A DNA stretch of 61,421 bases from an uncultured Rubrobacteraceae bacterium. Lineage in GTDB: Bacteria > Actinomycetota > Rubrobacteria > Rubrobacterales > Rubrobacteraceae. The notes below the pieces were generated by a model that did no database searches, had not been told where the DNA came from, and worked only from the letters and a program-made list of their open reading frames with translations. Each line of letters begins with the position of its first letter. Position 1 is the first letter of the stretch. Positions 33,783-42,545 of this stretch are shown in pieces. A program made the position numbers and the translations under genes. The DNA is taken from positions 28,132 to 89,552 of the forward strand of contig CADCVF010000046.1 of assembly GCA_902806095.1 (NCBI GenBank). The letters run 5' to 3'.

Positions 33783-35183
33783 CTAGGTTACACCGGCATT
33801 GTTTCCGGCGAGCCGGATCGGCAGTATCACTCGAAGGCGCGTCTCGCCCGGTTTGGACGCGACTTGAAGCTGTCCCCGGTGCTTGTGGACGACGATGTTG
33901 TAGGAGACATGCAAGCCGAGGCCCGTGCCTATACCAGGAGCCTTCGTGGTATAGAAGGGCTCGAAGATGCGTGGCTGAATCTCCGGGGGTATCCCCGGTC
34001 CGTCGTCGACGACTTCGACCGTGACGACGCTTTCCGCGGTGAAGGCGCGCAGAGTAAGCTCTCCCTGGCCTGCAAGGGCGTCGATCGCGTTGTCGATCAG
34101 GTTGGTCCACACCTGATTGAGCTCGGACCCGTAGGCCTCTATGCGCGGCACATCGTCGGCATAGTCTCGCGTGATGGTGATACCTGCGGTGATCTTCGGG
34201 CGCAGGAGCACCAGGGTGTTCTCCAGGCTCTCGACTACATCGACCTCCTGGATCGGCGCCTGATCCAGATACGAATACGTCTTGACGGCCTTGACGATGT
34301 CCGACATGGCTTCAGCGCTCTTACCTACCTCCTCGAGCAAGTCGTAGACCGACGAACTGGCGGCCAACCACCTGACCACGAAGGACAACTGAGTGGCAGA
34401 GAAGCGTTCGGCCACCCGTCCCAACTCATCCCTGTCCCAACCGGAGGCGACCAGCACCGGCGCGAGTTCCCAGGCCTCCCCGACACCGTGGTCCTCCAAC
34501 CACTCTTGCAGCCCATCCTCTAGCTCGCAGAGGGCCAGCGGGTCGCCCGGGGGGGCCGTGGCCTTGCGCTCTGGGAGTTCTTCTTGCAGGGCACCGAGCG
34601 ACTCCTTCTGGTATTGGTCGATGGCGGGCGAGTGGAGCCGGGCCGCTAAGCGGTCTCGCTCGGCCAGCGCATCACGCAGCTGTGCGGCGCTGCGCCTTAT
34701 AGCGGCCGCCGGATTGTTCAACTCGTGCGCAAGGCCTGCGGCGAGCGTACCAAGTCCGGCCATCTTTTCGTTCTGGATCAAAGCCGATTCCGTGCTGCGC
34801 AATCTGGATGTTACGGTGTGCAAGATCTTCAAGGACGCCGAAGGGCTGCACGAGAGCAGCGTCTGGAAGGCGACTTGGCTGATCACCAACAGACGGCACT
34901 CTTGCAACGTACCACCGAGGCTGATCGCGGCGCCTGCTCGAGCAGGGCCATCTCGCCAAAGAACTGCCCAGGCTTGTACAACGCGAGCAGGACGTCCTGG
35001 CTGCCCTGACGCTTGGTAACCTTCGCCGTCGAGGACGACAAAGAGCGAGTCGCCCTGGTCGCCCTCTCGCAGCACGAGGTCCCCCGCAGGGATGGAGACC
35101 GTCTCGGCCATCTGATACAGCCGCTCCAGGTCCCCTTCAGAGAGGTCGGCGAAAAGGGAGATCTTGCGTAACTCGTCGAACAT
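33783..35183 (-). CDS. Sensor histidine kinase with N-terminal cyclic-nucleotide-binding domain
   Basis: A 466-residue soluble kinase. Residues 1-120 are a cNMP/CRP-type sensor domain (MFDELRKISLFADLSEGDLE, EGDQGDSLFVVLDGE), then a coiled coil. The phospho-acceptor helix is KMAGLGTLAAGLAHELNNPA with His near 151. The ATPase domain has NLIDNAIDALAG (N box), DDGPGIPPE (G1) and GTGLGLHVSYNI (G2). Within the cNMP domain about 37 residues (34911-35021) are read in the wrong frame. The other frame there gives KRQGSQDVLLALYKPGQFFG and EMALLEQAPRSASV, the true cNMP core. Ligand binding is therefore probably lost as drawn. It lies downstream of a cyclase-TPR relic. Confidence 0.85.
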   Translation of the reverse strand: MFDELRKISLFADLSEGDLERLYQMAETVSIPAGDLVLREGDQGDSLFVVLDGEGYQASGQPGRPARVVQAWAVLWRDGPARAGAAISLGGTLQECRLLVISQVAFQTLLSCSPSASLKILHTVTSRLRSTESALIQNEKMAGLGTLAAGLAHELNNPAAAIRRSAAQLRDALAERDRLAARLHSPAIDQYQKESLGALQEELPERKATAPPGDPLALCELEDGLQEWLEDHGVGEAWELAPVLVASGWDRDELGRVAERFSATQLSFVVRWLAASSSVYDLLEEVGKSAEAMSDIVKAVKTYSYLDQAPIQEVDVVESLENTLVLLRPKITAGITITRDYADDVPRIEAYGSELNQVWTNLIDNAIDALAGQGELTLRAFTAESVVTVEVVDDGPGIPPEIQPRIFEPFYTTKAPGIGTGLGLHVSYNIVVHKHRGQLQVASKPGETRLRVILPIRLAGNNAGVT

Positions 35184-35208
35184 CAGCACGCTCTTGACCG
35201 GTCCTTGT

Positions 35209-35861
35209 TCAGCGATCGGCTGGTCCTGCCGGCTGAGGCTCGTCGGCATCGAACTTTAAGCTGCCGGGTGGACGAACCTGAGGCAGGGACAGCTCCTCAG
35301 TAATTCGTCCGGCTTCTGCGAGGTCTCGTTCCGCTTCAGCGACCTGACCCTGCGCTCGATGCAAGTCGGCCGAAGATTTCAGTACGCGCTCCAGGTAAGG
35401 TCTCATGTCATGACGGCGGTAGTAGTCGAGGGCGGTGTCGAGATTCTGCCTCGCACGCTCGTAGTCGCCCGGTTGCGTGTACCCCTCACCAAGAGCCTGT
35501 GCGATGAATGCGACGGTATACTCGTCGCCTACCGCGCGCGAACCGCGCGCTCAGCGTCGTCTTCGTGCGCGACCGGCGCACCGAAAAAGGCGAGGATCGC
35601 ATCGCCAAGCAACCTCGCAACCGTCCCATCGTATCTCTTGACCGAGGCGTTGAGGAAGGCGAATGCGCCGTTCATTATCTCCGTGACCTGCTCGGGGTCG
35701 AGCCGCTCGCCGAGCCCGGTGGAGTCGACCACGTCGGCGAACAGAACCGTCACGTACCTGCGTTCGCCATCGACCCGAACTTGGGCTTCGAGCCGGTTAC
35801 CGCAGTTCAGGCAAAACTTTGCGCCCTCGGGATTGGTCATCTGGCAGCGGGGACAGTCCAT
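35209..35861 (-). pseudogene. Cyclase-TPR protein relic with large internal deletion
   Basis: The 5' end encodes a zinc ribbon (MDCPRCQMTNPEGAKFCLNC) and the first part of a class III cyclase (VTVLFADVVDSTGLGERLDP, ARLLGDAILAFFG). After HEDDAERAVRAR the frame stops near 35530. The next frame reads GDEYTVAFIAQALGEGYTQP and TPR-like NLDTALDYYRRHDMRPYLER to a stop at 35209. This is the two ends of a cyclase-ATPase-TPR protein of about 1000 residues with the middle gone. The kinase gene with a cNMP domain starts 25 bases later, so the pair was probably a signalling operon. Confidence 0.78.
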
Positions 35862-35943
35862 CCCGACGCCCCTCTCGGTAGGCACTAGAAAGCCCAATAA
35901 TAGCTTGCCCGATCGAACCGATTCAACCGCTCTTGCGTCGGCG

Positions 35944-36456
35944 CTACTCGGGCGGGATGGGGCGCTCTTTCAACGCTCGGGCCACGTGGAAGTGGTTGTG
36001 GGCGCAGGTCGCGGCGGTCGTTTTCGACCATTCCTTGCCATGATCCGTGTCCGCGTAATCGGGACCTGGGCCTGGACCCATGTTCCAGTAAGTCCACGCT
36101 AGCGGCGGAACGCAGAAACCCAGCTCCACCGCCGCCGACGCCAGCTCCGAGATGCAGTTCTTGGCGCCGTCTTCGTTTCCGGTGAGCTGGGCTACGCTCG
36201 AGATCTTACCCAGCCAGGTCGGACTGGCGAAGATGATGATGTCGGAGGCGAGAATCTTCTCCCTCACCCCCGGCCAGTCATCCCCGCCGCCCTCGTCGGA
36301 GCTCACACCGGGGAGGATGTTCAGGTCAACGAGGCGTACGGTCTCACATTCGACCCCGTTACTTTGGAGCCCGGCGATGACCTCGTCCGCCAGCAATTCG
36401 GAGTTGGATCGCGCGGGAGACGCCTTCAAGGTGCAACTGAGCACCGTTGCTTTCAT
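35944..36456 (-). CDS. Flavodoxin-family NADPH-dependent FMN reductase, internally shortened
   Basis: A 170-residue flavodoxin-fold protein. The N-terminal loop is TLKASPARSNSELLADEVI, FMN-phosphate binding is through SxTR-like SPARSNS, and IIIFASPTWLGKISSVAQ is strand 3. The next segment jumps directly to LTGNEDGAKNCISELASA. In related proteins about 30 residues (the loop and helix after SSVAQ) lie between, so a near in-frame deletion at about 36186 is likely. The C-terminus (AWTYWNMGPGPGPDYADTDH) is normal. The remaining fold may not bind flavin well. Family is secure; function uncertain. Confidence 0.78.
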   Translation of the reverse strand: MKATVLSCTLKASPARSNSELLADEVIAGLQSNGVECETVRLVDLNILPGVSSDEGGGDDWPGVREKILASDIIIFASPTWLGKISSVAQLTGNEDGAKNCISELASAAVELGFCVPPLAWTYWNMGPGPGPDYADTDHGKEWSKTTAATCAHNHFHVARALKERPIPPE

Positions 36457-36491
36457 ATTGTGCCGCCTAGGCGGTGCTTCTCATCTATTTC

Positions 36492-36956
36492 TTATGCCTG
36501 GACGCCAGGCCCGCCGAGCTCTACCTCGCCTCGCTCCACCTTCCCGGCGAAGTTTTCGAGGTCCTCGCGCATCATACGCTCCGGGTTGGATATCGCGTCG
36601 GCGACGACCTCACCCACTCTACCGCCAGGAGGGTCGGCGTAGTTCATCGTCACCTCGATGCGGGTCCTATCCGAATCGATCTCCTCGAAGCGCACCTCAC
36701 CGGAGGTATCGACTTCGCCCTCGATGCTGTTCCAGCCTATCCCCCGCTCCGGGTCCATCTCCGTGGTCCTCGCGTCGAACTCTACGGTCGTACCCACCGG
36801 ACCCTTGACCTTCCAGTGGCTGGTCTCCTGGTCGACAACGCGAACCTCCTCGACGTTGCTCATGATCTCGGGGAAGTGCTCGAGATTGGACCAGTAGGTG
36901 AAGACCTCCTGAAGCGGGGCCTGGACTTCTATACTCTCTTGTACGCGCTGGGGCAT
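36492..36956 (-). CDS. SRPBCC family (polyketide cyclase/coenzyme Q-binding) protein
   Basis: A 154-residue START/Bet-v1-like protein. It shows VQESIEVQAPLQEVFTYWSN, then FPEIMSNVEEVRVVDQETSH and GWNSIEGEVDTSGEVRF, the pattern of the COQ10/SRPBCC group that binds hydrophobic ligands. The ATG at 36956 follows AAAGGAG; a longer reading to 37040 is unsupported. It is next to another SRPBCC gene (37087-37641) on the same strand, about 130 bases away, so the two may be expressed together. No catalytic residues are apparent. Confidence 0.83.
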   Translation of the reverse strand: MPQRVQESIEVQAPLQEVFTYWSNLEHFPEIMSNVEEVRVVDQETSHWKVKGPVGTTVEFDARTTEMDPERGIGWNSIEGEVDTSGEVRFEEIDSDRTRIEVTMNYADPPGGRVGEVVADAISNPERMMREDLENFAGKVERGEVELGGPGVQA

Positions 36957-37086
36957 GTGCATCTCCTTTGTCCTATGTCTTTCGGCACAACGTACCCTCT
37001 GAAAGAAACGGCCAAACTCCGGCCGATGAAGCACGGGCATGGGCCGGCGAGCGATATCGGGTGCCGTTCCTTCCGAGCAGCCTTTC

Positions 37087-37641
37087 TCAGGAACGGGAAG
37101 CGCTGGGAGGCGGGTCGTCGCGGATCACCGCCGGATTCTCCGCGGTGTCGGGCTCGACACCGGAGCGAGGAGGATTGACCTTGCCCGCACCCTCCTCTAT
37201 CTGACGACGGATCGACTCGAGGGTCGCCGAGATCCCCTCGGTCAAAGGATCCTGTCCTTCGGGCGACTCCGACTGGATCTCACCCTCAACCGAGCGCTCT
37301 CCGAAGGAGAGGTGCACCACGACCTCGCTCCCTCCCTGGTCGTGGTTGCCCACCGTCAGCCATCCCGAGTAGTCTCGCCCCGCTTCGGCGCCCCACTCCA
37401 TCCTGCGCTCCCGCTCGTCGACGGCCAGGTAGCCCTCGGCGTCGAAGGTGCCGTCTCCACCCGGGTACTGCAGCGTCGCCCTGATCCTCCGGCCCGGGCT
37501 TCCCTCGGCAGATGGTCCCTCGTCGGAGGAACCGACGACGGGCGGCAGATATTTGGGAAGGTTGCCCACTTCCGCGAGCCAGGCGAAGACCTCCTCGGGC
37601 GAGGCGTCTATCGTCTTGCTCTGCTCGTAGTCTTCTGTCAT
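37087..37641 (-). CDS. SRPBCC family protein, intact paralog of 4836-5383
   Basis: A 184-residue protein whose sequence is closely similar to the frameshifted gene at 4836-5383. Shared blocks are EYEQS/DYEQSKTIDA, PPVV, PSAEG and MEWGAEAGRDYSGWLTV, plus LTEGISATLESIRRQIEEG before an acidic tail. The fold is SRPBCC: N-terminal strand, helix VFAWLAEVGNLPKYLPPVV, beta sheet. AAGGAGAGG lies upstream of the ATG. The tail is rich in Pro, Glu and Asp and probably flexible. Ligand and role unknown. Confidence 0.85.
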   Translation of the reverse strand: MTEDYEQSKTIDASPEEVFAWLAEVGNLPKYLPPVVGSSDEGPSAEGSPGRRIRATLQYPGGDGTFDAEGYLAVDERERRMEWGAEAGRDYSGWLTVGNHDQGGSEVVVHLSFGERSVEGEIQSESPEGQDPLTEGISATLESIRRQIEEGAGKVNPPRSGVEPDTAENPAVIRDDPPPSASRS

Positions 37642-37990
37642 CCTCTCTCCTTGCACTCGCGGCGTGGCAGGAAAAGTGTCGCCCTAGTTGGGTTTCTGCG
37701 CCACTGCACGGCTCCTTTCATAGACGATGTTACTTTGCACGCCCGCCCCGAGACTGTGAAGGAGGACACGCAAACCTGCTGGTACAAACCACTTTGGCCC
37801 GAAGTGTGTAGCGGAGAGCACACCAAGATGCATGGCATCTACCCGACAATGTTCGAGTTTGTTCTCTACGCTTGTCGCGGACAGCAGGATGAAAACCAGG
37901 TCAGGCGAACGAGAAGGGAGACCAAGATACCCAAAAGATCGAGGCGACGCAAGGACAAGACTTCGATCTCCTCCAGGCTCCCGCCCCTTC
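37642..37990. other. Intergenic region with no recognisable gene
   Basis: About 350 bases between SRPBCC and the sugar kinase genes. Open frames on both strands read as noise; I find no strong hairpin, transposase piece or RNA. It has a slightly lower GC content by eye than its neighbours. Confidence 0.6.
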
Positions 37991-38905
37991 TCATTGCTCC
38001 AGTCCATGTCTGGCGATGAGAAACACGCCGTTCAAGGGGTTGTCGCTGACAGCGTCCTTGATCTCCGAGCGGGCCAGCGCCCTCTCGAATCGTTCGCGCA
38101 TCGTCGGAGCTCGGAAGATGCCACCCGAAGGGTAGACCGGAAGTTCGCCAAGACGGCGGAGCACCGCCAGCGCGATACCTGCAAGGTGGTCTGCAGCCTC
38201 ATCCAGGATACCGACGGCCGTCTCGTCCCCTTGTTGCGCAAGAGAAGCGACGAGCGGAACCAGGCCGGCGACCTCGGCCTCGGAGAAAGAGGCCGAGTAA
38301 ACCTCACGTATTACCTGGCGGTCGTCGTCCGTGCCGAACCGTTGCATGACGCGTTCTTCGAGCGCGGTCTTCGGGGTCACACCGGCACGGGACTTCAGGA
38401 CCGCCTTGATCGCCTGGAGCCCGATCCAGAACCCGCTCCCCTCGTCGCCCAGCAGGTGTCCCCAGCCGCCGATGCGCGCGGCCTCGCCGGAGCCGGTTCT
38501 CCCGTAGGCAACAGAACCCCCGCCACCGATCACCATGACCCCAGGCTCTCCGCCGGTCGCCGCGGCCCAGTTTCCCACGTAATCAGGGATGGTGTGTATC
38601 CGCCCGATGCCCGGTACCGCCCGTTCCAACTCCTCCCGAATAAGCGAAGGGATGGTCTCATCACCTTCCATGTAGCCCGTGAGGCTGAAGCAGGCGGCCT
38701 CGGGCGGCTCCTGTGAGGCACTCCTCCGTACGCGTCCCAGATCTTCGGCGATGCTCCTGACCACGCCGCGGAGGTTATCCATCGCCCCTGGTTTCCAGGG
38801 GGTTGTAAGCGCGCCGGCTCGCCAAGCCTCGACCTCCCTGCCGCTGGCGTCCAGCAGCATCACGGTGGTCTTCGTCTGGCCCCCGTCCACGCAGAGATAC
38901 ATCAA
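37991..38905 (-). CDS. BadF/BadG/BcrA/BcrD-type kinase, probably N-acetylglucosamine/MurNAc kinase
   Basis: A 304-residue ASKHA ATPase. The phosphate-1 loop is LCVDGGQTKTTVMLL (about 4-18), phosphate-2 GGWGHLLGDEGSGFWIG, adenosine-type VYPSGGIFRAP, and IGGGGSVAYGR the sugar-binding loop. This matches the N-acetylhexosamine kinases near GlcNAc/MurNAc recycling (MurK-like). It overlaps murQ by 4 bases (ATGA-type coupling) and so is in the same operon. Together with MurQ it should turn MurNAc into GlcNAc-6-P or phosphorylate a wall-derived amino sugar; the exact sugar is inferred from context. Confidence 0.87.
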   Translation of the reverse strand: MMYLCVDGGQTKTTVMLLDASGREVEAWRAGALTTPWKPGAMDNLRGVVRSIAEDLGRVRRSASQEPPEAACFSLTGYMEGDETIPSLIREELERAVPGIGRIHTIPDYVGNWAAATGGEPGVMVIGGGGSVAYGRTGSGEAARIGGWGHLLGDEGSGFWIGLQAIKAVLKSRAGVTPKTALEERVMQRFGTDDDRQVIREVYSASFSEAEVAGLVPLVASLAQQGDETAVGILDEAADHLAGIALAVLRRLGELPVYPSGGIFRAPTMRERFERALARSEIKDAVSDNPLNGVFLIARHGLEQ

Positions 38906-39825
38906 GGTTCTCTACTCGCTCTTCCGTCTGCTCCGGATGCGTCGAGAACCTGCCGCACGCTTCCTTCGGTGGTCTCGAGCAAGCGAGAAGCATCGCCCGG
39001 CGAGAGGTCCGTCTTCCCCATCACGACGGCCGTCTTGACGGAGCCTCCGGCCTGTCGGAGCAACACATCGGCTTTGCCTTCCGGCAGCCCTGTAGCCTCG
39101 CGAACTATTCGGAGTGCCCGCTTCTTTAGCTTCTCGTTGGAGGCCTGGACGTCGACCATCAGGTTTTCGTATACCTTGCCCAGGCGCGTGAAAGCGGCGG
39201 TGGATAGCATATTGAGGACCATCTTCTGGGACGTCCCGGCCTTGAGCCTGGTGGAGCCGGTGAGGACCTCAGGTCCGGTGTTCAGCTCGATGGCCACGCT
39301 CGCCATCGCGCCGAGGTCGCTGCCGGCGTTGTTGCTGATACCTACGGTGGCGCACCCGACTTCAGAGGCATGCTCGACGGCTGACACGGCGTAAGGCGTG
39401 CGACCGCTCGCCGCGAGTCCAATCACCACATCGTCGGGGTGAAGTGCCAAACCGTCGAGGGCGCGGATGGCGGCAGTGCGGTCATCCTCGGCCCCCTCCA
39501 CGGACTGCGCCGCGGCGGAAGTGCCCCCGGCGAGCAGCGTGAGAACCCTTTCGGGCGGAGCCCCGAAGGTGGGCGGGCATTCTGCCGCATCCAGGGCGGC
39601 GAGGCGGCCACTGGTCCCCGCGCCAACGTAGATCCAACGCCCCCCCGAACGCCAAGCTTCGACCAACAACCTGACGGCCGCACCGATCTGCGGCAGGGCC
39701 TCGCCAACGGCCTCGGTAACCCGTTGGTCCTCCTCGTTCATGAGACAGAGGATCGACTCCACGGACATCTCGTCCAACCGAGCGCTGGCAGGGTTACGCT
39801 GCTCGGTGGCCGGAAGTTCTCTCAT
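38902..39825 (-). CDS. murQ: N-acetylmuramic acid 6-phosphate etherase
   Basis: A 307-residue SIS-domain enzyme that cleaves the lactyl ether of MurNAc-6-P to give GlcNAc-6-P and lactate. The N-terminal TEQRNPASARLDEMSVESIL, the SIS core WIYVGAGTSGRLAALDAAEC, and later DDVVIGLAASGRTPYAVSAV and GISNNAGSDLGAMASVAIEL are diagnostic. The catalytic Glu lies near residue 82 (DAAECPPTFG) by family comparison. It overlaps the kinase gene, and an MFS gene lies 60 bases upstream. MurQ joins peptidoglycan salvage to central metabolism. Confidence 0.95.
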   Translation of the reverse strand: MRELPATEQRNPASARLDEMSVESILCLMNEEDQRVTEAVGEALPQIGAAVRLLVEAWRSGGRWIYVGAGTSGRLAALDAAECPPTFGAPPERVLTLLAGGTSAAAQSVEGAEDDRTAAIRALDGLALHPDDVVIGLAASGRTPYAVSAVEHASEVGCATVGISNNAGSDLGAMASVAIELNTGPEVLTGSTRLKAGTSQKMVLNMLSTAAFTRLGKVYENLMVDVQASNEKLKKRALRIVREATGLPEGKADVLLRQAGGSVKTAVVMGKTDLSPGDASRLLETTEGSVRQVLDASGADGRASREP

Positions 39826-39885
39826 CGGCCTGGTAACCTCCTCTAGTGTAAAGCGTTGGACAAGGACGCCGCTCTAACGATCCGA

Positions 39886-40944
39886 TCAGGTAGCTTCAGG
39901 CCGTGTAGTGGGGGCCGGTTGCGCCCTATCAGCGCCCCTCAGCAGATTGTACCCGCGAGTCTCGGGGAGCAAGAAGATGGCTGGGAGCACGAGCAGGGCG
40001 ACCACAATAAGGTAGATGGCCGGCGCTGTGGAGCTACCCGTGGCCGACACGAGGAAGGTCGCCACGATAGGGGCCGTGCCGCCGAAGATCATGTACCCGA
40101 GGTTGTAGCCGATGGAGGCGCCTGAGTAGCGCACCCTGGTCGGGAAGATCTCCACGATTATCACGACGACGGCGGAGACGACGAAGCTCCACGGCAGGGC
40201 TACCAGAAGCTGGCCCACGATGGCGCCGAAGAAGTTGCCGCTGGAGGCAAGCAAGTAGCCGGGCAGACTCAAGAGGATGAAGCCTGGAGCCCCGATCAGG
40301 AGCAGGGGCTTGCGCCCGATCCTGTCGCCTAGCATCCCGATGATCGGCACGAGCGGGACGGTTACGAAGAAGGCGAGGAAGTTCGCCGCGATGGCGGTGG
40401 TGTTGCTGAAGCCGACGACCTCCTGCAGGTAGGTGACGAAGTACGTCCCTAGAGTGTAAGCTCCGAGCGCGCTCAACGAAGCGATGGCGAAGACGAGCAA
40501 TATGCTGCGGCCGTGATCCCGGATCGCCTCCCTTGTCGGTGTGCTCTCCACCCGCTCTTCTTGCTCCCGAAGCGCCCTGAAAGCCGGCGTCTCATCCATC
40601 CTGAGGCGTATGAACAGGCCGACTAGGGCCAATGGTCCCCCGAGAAGAAACGGTATGCGCCAACCCCACGCCGCGTAGGCCTCTGCCCCGAAGCCTGCCG
40701 CGGCCGCGAACACGGTCAGGCCGCCGAGCAGCGAGGGCAGGGTGGTGAACGTCGCTGAAATGGAGGCGAAGAGGCCACGCTTCTCGTCAGGAGCGTACTC
40801 GGAGATGAACGAGGTCGAGCCGGTGAACTCCCCGCCACCAGAGAAGCCCTGTACCAGGCGCAACACGGCGAGCAAGATCGGGGCGAGGATACCGATGGTG
40901 CCGTAGGTCGGCAAGAGGCCTATGAGCATCGTCGCGCCGCCCAT
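39886..40944 (-). CDS. MFS transporter (metabolite:H+ symporter type) lacking its first two helices
   Basis: About 352 residues as drawn from ATG 40944. It starts GGATMLIGLLPTYGTIGILA and GFSGGGEFTGSTSFIS, which align to helix 3 onward of the MHS (proline/betaine, dicarboxylate) family. A TTLAVVVFI segment sits directly before it in frame. The normal N-terminal about 80 residues (helices 1-2 and the GRR loop) are missing; upstream, only a 30-residue N-terminal leader (MAAVSGGRGE..., ATG 41037) is readable in another frame. The gene therefore probably lost an internal piece and may not be functional. Placed in the MurNAc operon it may have imported wall sugars. Confidence 0.75.
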   Translation of the reverse strand: MGGATMLIGLLPTYGTIGILAPILLAVLRLVQGFSGGGEFTGSTSFISEYAPDEKRGLFASISATFTTLPSLLGGLTVFAAAAGFGAEAYAAWGWRIPFLLGGPLALVGLFIRLRMDETPAFRALREQEERVESTPTREAIRDHGRSILLVFAIASLSALGAYTLGTYFVTYLQEVVGFSNTTAIAANFLAFFVTVPLVPIIGMLGDRIGRKPLLLIGAPGFILLSLPGYLLASSGNFFGAIVGQLLVALPWSFVVSAVVVIIVEIFPTRVRYSGASIGYNLGYMIFGGTAPIVATFLVSATGSSTAPAIYLIVVALLVLPAIFLLPETRGYNLLRGADRAQPAPTTRPEAT

Positions 40945-41229
40945 GATGAAGACGACAACGGCGAGGGTGGTCCTGCGCCCTTATGGCCCCGCCGGTGCTC
41001 CGGGGCGGCTCACCTCGTCCTCCCGAAACTGCGGCCATGATCCTCTCCTCCTTCCTCAGCAGCGACCCGAAACCACGCGCCGAGCTCGGGTTCGGGCCAC
41101 TACGTCCCTCGTAACTCTCCCCTTCTCACACCAGCCTATTGCGGATACTCGTATTGCAACATACTAATATCTCGTAGCGCCAGGGGCACGACAGGGTGTT
41201 TCGACGATCGTCACTAAGAGGAGGCGGCA

Positions 41230-42414
41230 GTGAAGGTAGTCGGCATAATCTCAGGGACATCCTTCGACGCCATAGAGACCGCCGCCGCGGATCTACGCTT
41301 CGAAGACGACGCTGTCGTGCTGCGTCCCCTGGGATCGCGCAGTGTCCCCTATGATCCGGGTCTGCGGACGGCGGTGGCCGAAGTGTTACCCCCCGCCGCC
41401 ACGAGCGTGAGGGAGGTCTGCAAGCTCGACACGCGCCTTGGGCAGGCGTTCGCCGAAGCCGCGGCCGAAGCCGCCGAGCAGTTCTGCGGCGGGCAGGCTG
41501 ACCTCATCGTCTCGCACGGGCAGACGGTGTTTCATTGGGTGGAGGGGAATAGGGCCCTCGGGACCTTGCAACTGGGTCAGCCCGCCTGGATCTCCGCCCG
41601 TACCGGCTCGCCGGTGGTGTCGGACCTGCGCAGCTGCGACATAGCCGCAGGTGGGCATGGCGCCCCGCTCGTGAGCCTCCTCGATGTCCTTTTGCTCGGT
41701 GAGAGTCAGAAGACCCGCGCCGCGTTGAACCTGGGCGGGATCTCCAACGTGACGGTCGTATCCGAGGGGCGTCCGCCGCTGGCTTACGATACCGGCCCCG
41801 CCAACGCGCTCATCGACGCGGCGGTCCAACGCTTCTCCGGCGGTTCCGAGCACTTCGACCGCGACGGAGTACGGGGCGGGCGTGGCACCGTCGAGGAGCG
41901 TCTGCTGGAGCGGTTGCTGGCCGATCCTTACTACGATACCCCACCACCGAAATCTACGGGCAAGGAGTATTTTCATCTGCCCTACTTGCTAGGCGAGTTG
42001 GACCGGTTCGGTCACCTTGACGAGGATGACGTCATCGCCACCCTGACCGCGCTGACCGCGCGGACGGTAGCCAGGGAGCTGGAGCGCTGGCAAGTAGAAG
42101 AGGTGGTGGCGTCGGGAGGCGGCACGGCCAACCCGACCTTGATGGGTATGATCTCAGAATCCGCACCGCAGGCTGAGCTTCGCACCACGGAGGCGTGGGG
42201 AATCCCGTCGAGCAGCAAGGAGGCTTACGCCTTCGCCCTGATAGGATTTCTGAGCGTGCATGGTTTGCCTGGAAATGTACCCTCCTGCACCGGAGCAGAC
42301 TCGCCAGTGGTACTTGGCAGCATCACTCCCGGCAGCTCGCCCCTGGTGCTGCCAGATCCTGCCACCGCAGCGCCCACCCGCCTGCGGATGGAAGCTTCCG
42401 TCCCAGGCCTCTAG
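41230..42414 (+). CDS. anmK: Anhydro-N-acetylmuramic acid kinase
   Basis: A 394-residue ASKHA kinase that phosphorylates and opens 1,6-anhydro-MurNAc to MurNAc-6-P, the substrate of MurQ. It shows VVGIISGTSFDAIETAAAD, LIVSHGQTVFHWVEG, LNLGGISNVTVV, YDTGPANALIDAAVQ and the late GGGTANPTLMGMI; catalytic Asp is in the FDRDG segment. AGGAGG precedes GTG 41230. The gene diverges from the MFS-murQ-kinase cluster; the 190-bp region between (41040-41229) has two AT-rich ATACT repeats but no clear operator. Confidence 0.95.
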   Translation: MKVVGIISGTSFDAIETAAADLRFEDDAVVLRPLGSRSVPYDPGLRTAVAEVLPPAATSVREVCKLDTRLGQAFAEAAAEAAEQFCGGQADLIVSHGQTVFHWVEGNRALGTLQLGQPAWISARTGSPVVSDLRSCDIAAGGHGAPLVSLLDVLLLGESQKTRAALNLGGISNVTVVSEGRPPLAYDTGPANALIDAAVQRFSGGSEHFDRDGVRGGRGTVEERLLERLLADPYYDTPPPKSTGKEYFHLPYLLGELDRFGHLDEDDVIATLTALTARTVARELERWQVEEVVASGGGTANPTLMGMISESAPQAELRTTEAWGIPSSSKEAYAFALIGFLSVHGLPGNVPSCTGADSPVVLGSITPGSSPLVLPDPATAAPTRLRMEASVPGL

Positions 42415-42545
42415 GTCACCCTACTGGCGATGCCGTTGGCGCGCCCTGTACGAAAGTATGGGTCCAAAACCATACTACCGCACGATGGCAAACGCCTCAC
42501 TGGACACCAGGATAGGAGTCGAGGGCAACGGAAGGAGAAGATCCA

